NCBI RefSeq assembly: GCF_049243985.1
Contig: NC_135375.1
Span: 55,634,674 to 55,698,673 of the forward strand
From: Paroedura picta
Lineage: Eukaryota; Chordata; Lepidosauria; Squamata; Gekkonidae
Direction of reading: 5' to 3'
Length of the DNA: 64,000 bases
Part shown: piece after piece, positions 21,427 through 30,762 of the stretch
Position numbering within the stretch: position 1 is the stretch's first letter
Layout: every line of letters begins with the position of its first letter
Notes under the pieces: generated by a model
Database searches by the model: none
What the model was told of the DNA's origin: nothing
What the model saw: the letters and a program-made list of their open reading frames with translations, nothing else
Position numbers and translations under genes: made by a program

Positions 21427-22785
21427 GGTCCATTCCGCATGACTTAAATATAGCAGAAGTCTTACCTTTGATAAACACTACAAATTCAACGTTCTGCATG
21501 ACATCACACACAATCTGCAACACTCCTGCAACGCTTCCGCAAAAATCACTTTGTTGTAGCGCTTTACGGGAAATCGGGAAAAGTGGATTCCCCCTGAAAA
21601 AATCACTACACTTCTGAGCACAAGCTGCAACACATCAACAAAAGACATATGCGTTCTCAATGTAGCGGTAGAAAGCAAGTCCCTCCCCCACTCTCACCCC
21701 CGAACTTCCGGAGAAGCGATCACCATTTTGTTTTCCTTAGACTTGGGAAAGCAACGAATGAGCGAGGCTTCTCAATGGCTTCTCCGGCTAAAGTCCCTCC
21801 ACAGAAGTGAAGCGAACTTCCAGAGAAGCGAATGCCCGAGAGTCAGTGCTTATGCCTCAGCAACAGAAAGGCCCGTGGTCAGAACGGCTCTGGCTGAGCT
21901 CATGTGGAGCAGTGCTGCCTGGCAGGCGAGGCGACAGGCAATAAGGACCCCTAGAGCGGGGCTGGGCAGCGGTGGTGGTGGCGGCAGGAGGGGTCCCTGA
22001 AGACAGCAACAGCTCCTGAGAAAGAAGACGGGTGCCCCACCCCCTTCACAGCCCCCCCCAACTACTGGAGTGTCAATCGCCCTGCAGCAAGTCCAGAAAC
22101 CTCCCCCCCCTCGCTTTTCAGCATGCCAGCAGCCCACAGTTTGCAAGCGGATCTTTCCCAGTCAGCGCGCTTGTTGTTACTCTTGCCATTTTTCTTTCCT
22201 TAGACCAGCGAAAGCAACGAACAAGCGAGGCTTCTCCAGCTAAAGTCCCTCCACAGAAGTGATTAGCATAGTAAAACAAAGCTCCCTACTGCAAGTGTCT
22301 TTAAAGTTCCCAAGCACAACACAACCCCCTGTTCAGCACTGCCTGTAATTTCGGCCGCAAATCGTGCACGTGGGGGGGGATTTTTTTTCTACTTGAGGAG
22401 CGTGTAAACAATTAATCACCAGCTCCTCCATCAGCAAAAAGGTATTTCCGATGCAATGACTGAATACAGATTCATTGCAATGGGTGTGTTTGGTTTTTCT
22501 TTTTTTAAGTTCTTAAAAGGAAAGGGGCTTTTTGGGAGCATGAACACAACAGCCCATTGGCTGTTCCATTTGATTGACGGGCGGGAAGAAGCGCAGAAAA
22601 AAATTGCTTCCTTTATTGCGATTCCAGCGAGACCGGAAACCTATGGGGAATGAATGAAACGCTACTGGGACTTCTATATTCCACTAAAAAAAAAGGTATA
22701 TGGAATGACGAAATTCCACTATTTAATATAACGTTTCTGCATTCTGTGAACAATTGGCAACATTGGTCCTTGTGCGGAATGGCCC
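21427..22785 (-). mobile_element. Non-autonomous DNA transposon, TTCCGCAC-end family, long copy
   Basis: A 1359-bp element flanked by TCA on both sides (21424-21426 and 22786-22788). Ends are GGTCCATTCCGCATG on the left and, complemented, GGGCCATTCCGCACAAGGA on the right. It is in opposite orientation to 36802-37431, to which its ends are nearly identical. The middle (about 21830-22150) is GC-rich and is bracketed by two related segments containing AAGTCCCTCCACAGAAGTG (about 21790 and 22242). No transposase motif was seen. TCA fits a TNA target, suggesting PIF/Harbinger. Confidence 0.82.
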
Positions 22786-22788
22786 TCA

Positions 22789-24520
22789 TAGTTTTCCCAG
22801 CATCCTGGTTCAGTCCAAAAGTATATTTTCCAGCAACTGTGTCAGGAAGTTATGGTTGGGAAGACTAATTTACAGTAATAAATGGGGTCTACTTGAAGCC
22901 TAGTCTCTCTTTAAAGGCAGTAATCTATAAGTTATTCCCTTCCCCTTTAGAATGGTAAGACTTGTAGTTTAGTTGGGGAAACCAGTAGAGAACAAGACAA
23001 ACTCTATGTTTTCACAGCCACATATACATGTGCATCTTGCAAGTGTCCCAAACACCTCTCCCCAGTGCCCCTTAACATGTGAGTGCTGAATAGGTATGCT
23101 CTCAAAAGTGAGGATTTTCAAGCTGAGCAAGGAGCTGGCTGCTTATTTATCTTGACAGAGGCAGAGGATAGTTCCGCCTCTCATGCTGTGCACATAATCA
23201 TGTTTTCTACATTATACTAAGTGTACTTTCAAGGATGTACTTTCAAAGGTATTTTGTTGAGATAGCTTGTTCCCCTTGAGAAAATGGATGCTTTGGAGGA
23301 TGAGTTCTATGTCCTTGTACCTCACTGAGGTCCCTGTCTTACCCAGGCTCCACAAATCTCCAGGAGTTTCCCCATATCCCCCCCCCCCCATGGCAATGGT
23401 ACAATTGATCCATCACACTTACAAATACCATGTGGCCATTTAAAAATAATAATAGCTCTGTGCACTCTTCAGGATAATCAAGACATTACCATTTCTAAGG
23501 TCTGTAGGAGGCAGGTGCTGGATATGGAATGAGTCACCACTAGGATTTGGTCACATTTTTTCTGGTAAAGATTAGCATTTGTAGTTCTGACATCACACTC
23601 TGTTCTCATTACTACTTTTTATGAACTACAAAGGGTTACCCGGCATGCGCTTGTATAAATCAGTATAAATCTTCTTTAGCATCCATTTCTATTCTTGTCT
23701 GCTGTGACACTGACTGTCAACAGCTGACTAAATAGTCTCACTAGATACAGTCTGTGAAAATATTTAGGTTTAACTTCTGACTTCTACTTGTTAAACAAGA
23801 ATGCTTCTAAAATGGAAGCTGACAAATTAATGAGAAATACAAATACATCCCATGTATAAATTGCTGTGCACAACAGAGTAATGACTGCTTTTCTGATGGA
23901 TGAAGATGGCCAACTGACAGTGACAATAAACTGAACTCCCTGGATACTGGGGGTGATAACAGCAGTTGAAATGTCAGTTGTCTTATGGAAATCCCCTCAT
24001 CCGAGCCCCCCAAGTTTTTCCAGGTGCAAAATCTACACACACACACACACTCCCAGAACTTGCGTGTCCTTAAACTGACATTAATTGGTATTGCATGGGT
24101 CAAGGAAAAAGCAAAGAAGAATGTAACAAAGAATTTAAGCTAAATATCTCACTCCTTTTTGCCCCTTAGAAAACAAACACAGAGCAGTCTTTATTGTTAC
24201 ATTCTTGGCCCTAGCTGTGTTATAGTTCTTTCTATTTTTATATGCTAAGATTTAATAACTCACTCATAAAATATAATAAAATAAAATATTTACCTAAGAA
24301 TGGTGTCTAGTGTCTGGATCAAGAACAAAACACTGTAATATTACACAATAATAATGTACTTCGCATTGAAAACGTGTATTCAACTAGCACAATGGTGTGA
24401 AAAAATAGGCGTGCTTAAAACTGATTTACCAGCTCATTTTATAAAGAAAAGTTTTATTGAAGAGCTCAGTGTGAATTATCTTGAAGGATAGCAGTCAGTA
24501 CAGAATAATTCAACTGTGTT
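22789..24520. other. Unassigned non-coding stretch
   Basis: No repeat or exon recognised apart from a short (AC)n run at about 24035-24050. Confidence 0.45.
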
Positions 24521-24523
24521 TTG

Positions 24524-24835
24524 TAGGATAGAGTATTAGGCTGTAAATATGAGTGTACTGATAAGATAGGCTGTGAAAACTCAGGCTCATGTCTTCCCTC
24601 AGCCATAAAGCTTACTGGGTAATCTTGGGCCAGTTTCTCTTCCCCCCCTCCCCCTGATGTAAATTACTTGAGGCCCCTATTGGGGAAGAAAGTGGTTTAT
24701 AAATTACGTAAAAATAAATAACTCTTTGACTGGTTATTCTCTCACCCTAATCTACCACAGAATAGTTGGGAGGATAAGATAGATGGGGGGGGGGGTCATA
24801 CACAGCAACTTAGTGCCTTAAGAGAAGCAAGGGAT
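24524..24835 (+). mobile_element. Sauria-type SINE, old and rearranged
   Basis: Head-like 'TAGGATAGAGTATTAGGCTG', body 'TGGGTAATCTTGGGCCAG' and, further on, 'GAGGATAAGATAGATGG' follow the Sauria SINE order. A 3'-tail-like segment with its own A-rich end (about 24650-24722) sits in the middle, so a second truncated copy or a rearrangement has split it. Confidence 0.55.
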
Positions 24836-26160
24836 TAAAAAGTAATTTAGATACTATGCTACAATTGAATTCTGGCCTTTGTTAGTAAAATAAAAGTCCA
24901 CAGCTTGACTAGTATATTACTCTAAACATACTATGAGGGAAGCCTCATTAAATTCAGCCAAACTAAATAGTTGGCAGCATATACAACACTGAAAACCCAT
25001 GTTGCTGATTTTCTGCTGCAAGGACTGTGAAATTTGCAAAAGGAAAAGGTAGCAAGTTCCCTGAAATGCATTTGTTACTGCATTTAGTCTTCAGTGAAGA
25101 TTCAGCAAGCAGAAACAAACACAGATATAGCAGGCAGAAAAGTAATTTATTTATTTAGTGAAGGCAATGCATCTCTCCACGAGACTACAACTTGTTTGGG
25201 CTCAGATGCGTGTTGCCATGCAATGTGTAGGAAATAAACAATTGGGAGGTTGCAATGGGGAAAATGGTAGAGTAAAAGTTAAATTCATTCTGCCCACTTT
25301 CCCCCCAATCATATCCCATACACATATCTTACAGTGGAAGGGCATCAAATAAAGTACCTGGACAATGTTTTCTGCCAGATCTTTAGTTCAGATTCTTCTG
25401 GGACACATTTTCAAATAAACATGTTTCTATCTAGGCTATTAACAAGATAAACAAGGGACTGACAAGATAGTAAGACAGTAGGCAATGAGTCTGGTTTTAG
25501 ATTAATGGGTCAAGTTAACAGAAAAATGTCCTGGTCTACAATCGGCAGAAATCAGCAGGTGATTATTGTAGTGGCGTGCAGGCAATATATATACCTCCAG
25601 TTATTTGCTTATCAAGATTCTGTTGAGGCATGGGAGCAAGATTGTGATAAAAGTTGGTAGGCCTAGGACTACTTTGTCTGGAGATGTGGTTGTTTTTGAC
25701 ATTTCCCTTGTTCATACTCAATTTCTCGAGTGAAGAACTATCCCTCTGCACCCCTTATTGTTCTATTTATGTCTGAACAACAGAGCTGCCCAGTGAGTTT
25801 GGTAGGCTGAAAGATTTATAGATGGTGTAAAACAGATAAAGGTTGCACAGAAAACAGGAGAGGGAAGCCACCCGCCTCTACCATCCCCTGCCAATCCAGC
25901 AGTGCTGGCAAAGAGAGAAGCCCTGGACTGGATGTGGAGCTGCAGCTTCCTGTCTGCCCCATTTCACCCTTCTAGAGATAGTAAGGCTAGGACTGTGCTG
26001 CACGGATTGGGGAACCAGCTGAATTCAGGATGCCCTCATAAGAGCTGGTGGCGGCATGTCAAGGGCTGCTGCTCATAGTGACACAGCATTCCAGCAATAG
26101 GGGAAATACCATCCAGGGGTACTGCTTGCAACACCCTGCACGGCTGGCCAGGGGCATTGA
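24836..26160. other. Unassigned; GC-richer from about 25840
   Basis: No exon was recognised. The part from 25840 to 26160 is GC-richer than its surroundings and resumes after the CR1 fragment (26250-26400), suggesting an older unclassified repeat that the CR1 end landed in. Confidence 0.4.
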
Positions 26161-26161
26161 G

Positions 26162-26250
26162 AACACAGAATCATAGAGCTGGAAGGGGCCATACAGGCCA
26201 TCTAGTCCAACCCCCTCCTCAATGCTGGATCAGCCTAAAGCATCCAGCCT
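26162..26250 (-). mobile_element. CR1 LINE 3' end, short
   Basis: The plus strand reads 'AATCATAGAGCTGGAAGG' and 'CATCTAGTCCAACCCCC', the reversed CR1 terminus, ending at 'TAAAGCATCC'. It lies about 200 bp upstream of the large CR1 copy and in the opposite direction. Confidence 0.9.
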
Positions 26251-26480
26251 GAACAATACTGCTCAGCCAGTCTTCCAGCGGTGGCACTGCCTGGGACTGC
26301 TTGTTGCCATCACCAGTCTCAGTGCTTCAGGAGGACTAGCATGGCCCCACACAGAGCCTGCCCCTTAGGCAATGGAATTTGCCACAGGCCTCTTCGACCT
26401 CTAGCAAACTACAGATTGTATGCCTAATGAATGGGCTGGCTGTATGTCTTGAAACATATAGGATCCTATATGTCTCAAGA

Positions 26481-26763
26481 CTATCAAGATCTGGGGAGGA
26501 AGCTCAAGCAAATGGGGGCACAAGTGGTATTCTCTTCAATCTTGCCTGTCAAGGGAAGAGGAATGCGTCGGGAGAGGAAGATAATGGAGGTGAATCACTG
26601 GCTGCGTAGTTGGTGCCGGCAGGAAAGATTTGGTTTCTGGGACCATGGGATAGGCTTTCTTGAGGAAGGCCTACTAGCACCTGATGGACTGCACTTATCG
26701 AAACTGGGGAAGAATGTGTTTGGCAGGAACCTGGGGAGATTCATCAGGAGAGCTTTAAACTAA
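26481..26763 (+). pseudogene. CR1 ORF1, C-terminal esterase-like part
   Basis: The frame reads DYQDLGRKLKQMGAQVVFSS, ILPVKGRGM, RFGFWDHGIGF and DGLHLSKLGKNVFG. These match the C-terminal half of CR1 ORF1p, which in this clade carries an SGNH-hydrolase-like (esterase) domain; the D-G-L-H block holds the family's catalytic Asp and His. The N-terminal part with the catalytic Ser block is missing, so this is a truncated gene. It stops at 26763, 38 bases before the ORF2 start codon, a spacing expected for a two-ORF LINE. Confidence 0.85.
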
Positions 26764-26801
26764 AGCCACTAGGGGAAGGAGACGATCAACATAGGGAGTG
26801 T

Positions 26802-28094
26802 ATGGAAGGAAAACGATCGGAGCCAGCCCAACCGGCAAGGCCAGCTCATAGGGAACCAAAAGTAAAAGGATTCAGATGTCTTTATACTAACGCCCGAAGC
26901 ATGGGCAATAAAAAGGAAGAGCTGGAACTTCTCATGCTGATGGAAAGGTATGATCTAGTAGGCATCACAGAAACTTGGTGGAATGATTCTCATGACTGGA
27001 ATGTAATGGTGGATGGATATGAACTGTTCAGAAAAAACAGAATAGATCGAAGAGGTGGAGGAGTGGCACTGTATGTGAGGAAAGGGCTTACCTGTCAGGA
27101 AATTCTAGTGGAGGAGAGCATATCTACAGTGGAAAGCATCTGGGTGAAAATAAGTGAGGGGAAAACAAACAGTGTGGTGGTTGGTGTCTGCTACCGACTG
27201 CCTGACCAACGAGAGGATGTGGATGCTGCACTTTGTGAGCAGCTTGAGAAAATATCCAAGTGGCAGGACCTTGTCATCATGGGTGACTTCAATTTCCCAG
27301 ATGTGTGCTGGGAAACAAACTCTGCAAAGCGTCCTCAGTCATGCAACTTTCTGACCTGCCTGGCTGACAATTTCATTTATCAAATGGTAGATGAACCCAC
27401 AAGAGGTTCAGCCATACTGGACTTAATACTGACCAACAGGCAAGAGTTGGTGGGTGAGGTGAAGGAGGTGGGGACCCTAGTGGGAAGTGACCATGTCCTC
27501 ATAGAATTCCTTTTGAGATGGGGAGCCAAGGAAGCTTGTAGCCAGACGCGGATGTTGGATTTTCGTAGGGCAAACTTTAATAAACTCAGAGACATGATGA
27601 GTGTCATACCATGGACGAGAATGCTGGAAGGGAAGGAAGCATGTGAAGGGTGGGCGCTACTCAAACAAGAGCTATTGCATGCTCAATCAATGACTATCCC
27701 AGAAAGACGAAAACACTGCAGGAGCTCTAAGAAGCCTATTTGGATGAACAGAGAACTTCAAGAGGAACTAAGAAAGGAAAGGAAAATGTTCAGGAAATGG
27801 AGGGAAGGACAGAGCTCTAAAGAAGAGTACCTACAGGTTACTAGGCACTGTAGATCAATCATCAGAAAGGCCAAAGCTGAGAGTGAGCTAAGATTGGCCA
27901 GGGAAGCCCATTGTAACAAGAAAAGATTTTTTAGTTATGTGAGGAGCAAACGTAAAGTAAAGGAGGCAATAGGCCCACTGTTGGGTGCAGATGGACTAAC
28001 GAAAGATGCAGAGAAAGCAGAAAGGCTTAGTGCCTATTTTACATCTGTTTTTTCCCACAGGTCAAAGTGTTTAGGCACATCTAGAGAGCCGTAG
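26802..28094 (+). pseudogene. CR1 ORF2, endonuclease part
   Basis: This 430-residue open frame starts at the ORF2 Met and contains the apurinic-type endonuclease that nicks target DNA for target-primed reverse transcription. Visible blocks are LYTNARSMGNKKEEL (residues about 28-42), VGITETWW with the catalytic Glu, RRGGGVALYVRKG, MGDFNFPDVCW and GSDHVLIEF with the catalytic Asp-His pair. It continues into the linker before the RT (AEKAERLSAYFTSVFSHRSK). The domain looks intact; the frame ends at a stop in the linker. The reverse transcriptase follows in another frame. Confidence 0.93.
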
Positions 28095-28125
28095 CCAAAG
28101 GATAGTGTCTGGGTGGTAGGTTAAC

Positions 28126-29250
28126 ATGGATAGAGAGGTTGTCGAGAAGCGTTTAGCTGCACTGGATGAGTTCAAATCCCCTGGTCCAGATGAAATGCAC
28201 CCGAGAGTACTCAAAGAACTTTCCAGAGAACTTGCACAGCCCTTGTCCATCATCTTCGGAACCTCTTTAAGGACTGGAGATGTCCCAGAGGACTGGAAAA
28301 GAGCAAACGTTATTCCGATCTTCAAAAAAGGGAGGAAGGATGGCCCAGGAAACTACAGACCAGTGAGTCTGACCTCTGTTGTGGGGAAGATAATGGAGCA
28401 GATATTAAAGGGAGCGATCTGCAAACATCTGGAGGACAATTTGGTGATCCAAGGAAGTCAGCATGGATTTGTCTTCAACAGGTCCTGCCAGACCAACCTA
28501 GTTTCCTTTTTTGACCAAGTAACAGGTTTGCTGGATCGGGGAAATTCGGTTGATGTCATTTACTTGGATTTTAGTAAAGCTTTTGACAAGGTTCCCCATG
28601 ATGTTCTGATGGATAAGTTGAAGGACTGCAATCTGGATTTTCAGATAGTTAGGTGGATAGGGAATTGGTTAGAAAACAGCACTCAAAGAGTTGTTGTCAA
28701 TGGTGTTTCATCAGACTGGAGAGAGGTGAGTAGCGGGGTACCTCAGGGCTCAGTGCTCGGCCCGGTACTTTTTAACATATTTATTAATGATCTAGATGAG
28801 GGGGTGGAGGGACTATTTATCAAGTTTGCAGATGACACCAAATTGGGAGGACTGGCAAATACTCCGGAAGATAGAGACAGAGTTCAACGAGATCTGAACA
28901 CAATAGAAAAATGGGCAAATGAGAACAAGATGCAATTTAATAAAGATAAGTGTAAAGTTCTGATTCTGGGTCAGAAAAATGAAAAGCATGCCTACTGGAT
29001 GGGGGATACACTTCTAGGTAGCACTGTGTGTGAACGAGACCTTGGGGTACTTGTGGATTGTAAACTAAACATGAGCAGGCAGTGTGATGCAGCGGTAAAA
29101 AAAGGCAAATGCCATTTTGGGCTGTATCAACAGGGGCATCACATCAAAATCACAAGATGTCATAGTCCCATTGTATACGGCACTGGTCAGACCACACTTG
29201 GAGTATTGTGTGCAGTTCTGGAGGCCTCACTTCAAGAAGGACGTCGATAA
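28126..29250 (+). pseudogene. CR1 ORF2, reverse transcriptase part
   Basis: Carries the RT motifs in order: FKSPGPDEMHP, VIPIFKKGRKDGPGNYRPVS, SQHGFVFNRSCQTNL, DVIYLDFSKAFDKVPH with the first catalytic Asp, SGVPQGSVLGPVLFN and IKFADDTKLGG with the catalytic Asp pair. The catalytic residues are all present. The frame is one step away from the endonuclease frame. After an A7 run at 29097-29103, where one extra A is likely, the normal C-terminus continues in another frame. The last about 45 residues of this open frame are therefore out-of-frame read-on. Confidence 0.92.
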
Positions 29251-29629
29251 AATTGAAAGGGTACAGAGGAGAACGACTAAGATGATCTGGGGCCAAGGGA
29301 CCAAGCCCTATGAAGATAGGTTGAGGGACTTGGGAATGTTCATCCTGGAGAAAAGGAGGTTGAGAGGGGACATGATAGCCCTCTTTAAGTATTTGAAAGG
29401 TTGTCACTTGGAGAAGGGCAGGATGCTGTTTCTGCTGGCTGCAGAGGAGAGGACACGCAGTAATGGGTTTAAACTTCAAGTACAACGATATAGGCTAGAT
29501 ATCAGGAAAAAGTTTTTCACAGTTAGAGTAGTTCAGCAGTGGAATAGGCTGCCTAAGGAGGTGATGAGCTCCCCCTCACTGGAAGTCTTCAAGCAAAGGT
29601 TGGATACACACTTTTCTTGGATGCTTTAG
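29117..29629 (+). pseudogene. CR1 ORF2, C-terminal part
   Basis: Encodes the normal end of CR1 ORF2p: ITSKSQDVIVPLYTALVRPH, LEYCVQFWRPHFKKDVDKIE, VQRRTTKMIWG, EKRRLRGDMIALFKYLKG, VVQQWNRLPKEV and FKQRLDTHFSWML before the stop. It is in a different frame from the RT domain. Most short CR1 fragments in the window derive from this region and the 3' UTR, as expected from 5' truncation. Confidence 0.92.
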
Positions 29630-29720
29630 GATGCTTAGGGCTAATCCTGCATTGAGCAGGGGGTTGGACTAGATGGCCTGTATGGCCCCTTCCAACTCTA
29701 TGATTCTATGATTCTATGAT

Positions 29721-30050
29721 CCTGTTACTTGGATTTGTATGGAACATGTCTGCTTGCCTGAGTGAAGTGGACCTTCCTGTTTTCTCCTGTGCTGTGAAAT
29801 GTAGCCATGGAGGGACTCGAGACTCCCAGGACCAGCATGAGGGAGGAGTCTAAAGTGTGTGGAAGGTGGTGGCAATTTTTTTTACATTCAGTTCATAGAA
29901 AGCCTCCACAGAATACAAGCCATGGTTTATATTTAGTATAGATGAGAATTACTAAACCACAGTGAATTGAGCAATTATGGTTAAGTATTTTGTTTCTGCA
30001 GCCTGAAAATGCATTGAAATGGTTAGAGTGAATAGCTTCTCAAGTATAGG
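29721..30050. other. Unassigned non-coding stretch
   Basis: Between the CR1 tail and a SINE. Nothing recognised. Confidence 0.4.
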
Positions 30051-30051
30051 G

Positions 30052-30337
30052 AGAGAGCCAGTTTGGTGTAGTGGTTAGGAGTGCGGACTTCTAATCTGGC
30101 GAGCCGGGTTCGATTCTGCGCTCCCCCACATGCATCCAGCTGGGTGACCTTGGGCTCGCCACGGCACTGATAAAATTGTTCTGACCGAGCAGTGATATCA
30201 GGGCTCTCTCAGCCTCACTCACCCCACAGGGTGTCTGTTGTGGGGAGAGGAATGTGAAGGCGACTGTAAGCCGCTTTGAGCCTCCTTCGGGTAGGGAAAA
30301 GCGGCATATAAGAACCAACTCTTCTTCTTCTTCTTCT
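30052..30337 (+). mobile_element. Sauria SINE, full length
   Basis: The tRNA-like head has A box TGGTGTAGTGGTTAGGAG and B box GGGTTCGATTC. The body contains 'CAGCTGGGTGACCTTGGGC', and the BovB-like 3' part 'GTAAGCCGCTTTGAGCC' ends in a (TTC)n tail at 30322-30337. The B box is intact and the copy looks young. Confidence 0.92.
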
Positions 30338-30548
30338 GATGTGGAGCACTTCACAGATCCAGTACTGCATATCCTCGTTGAGGTGACACAGTCTAGTAAT
30401 ATACCTTTACTAAGATTTGAATGGGGCCCAAATAAAATCACTTTAATGATTAGAAGAAAGAATTCAAGACATTTTCTTTTTGATATAATTCACAGCAATA
30501 CATGGGATCTCATTGTCATAGAACACAGAAATCTTGATAAAGGGAACA

Positions 30549-30752
30549 TTTTTTTTTTTTTTTGCATTCAAGTCACAGATGACTTATTGCAACCCTGTGG
30601 GGTGTTCAAGGCCCGTTCAGAGGTGATGTGCCATTGCCAGCCTCTGTATGACCCTGATATTCCCTGGAGGCCTCCTATCCAAATACTAGCCAGGATGACC
30701 CTTTTTAGCTTCTTAAATCAAGATTAGGCTAATCTGGTCTACCCAAGGAAGG
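30549..30752 (-). mobile_element. 5S rRNA-derived SINE (5S-Sauria type)
   Basis: On the minus strand the head matches 5S rRNA: the order AAGCTAAAAAGGGTCATCCT, GGCTAGTATTTGGATAGGAG, CCAGGGAATATC follows the 5S internal promoter region. The 3' part 'GCAATAAGTCATCTGTGACT' is BovB-like and ends in an A15 tail (T run 30549-30563 on the plus strand). It is moderately diverged. Confidence 0.85.
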
Positions 30753-30762
30753 GGTGCAGAAC

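Larger units (their letters stand above)
26448..29720 (+). mobile_element. CR1 LINE, 5'-truncated in ORF1, otherwise nearly complete
   Basis: About 3.3 kb covering the C-terminal part of ORF1, all of ORF2 (endonuclease and reverse transcriptase) and the 3' UTR. It ends in tandem ATTCTATG units (about 29700-29718), the CR1 hallmark. ORF2 is split over three frames by two frame changes (about 28095-28126 and 29097-29103) and by nearby stops, so it cannot move by itself now. Long open stretches and few breaks indicate a fairly young copy. It is the likely model for most other CR1 fragments here. The 5' edge is uncertain and coincides with a 32-bp palindrome. Confidence 0.95.

Noticed and set aside
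30060-30135. tRNA gene suggested by A and B boxes
   Set aside because: The boxes belong to the head of a Sauria SINE, followed by its body and tail; no cloverleaf with an anticodon arm was evident.
30254-30727. 157-codon plus-strand frame
   Set aside because: It runs through one SINE, unique sequence and a second SINE in reverse, without any protein motif.
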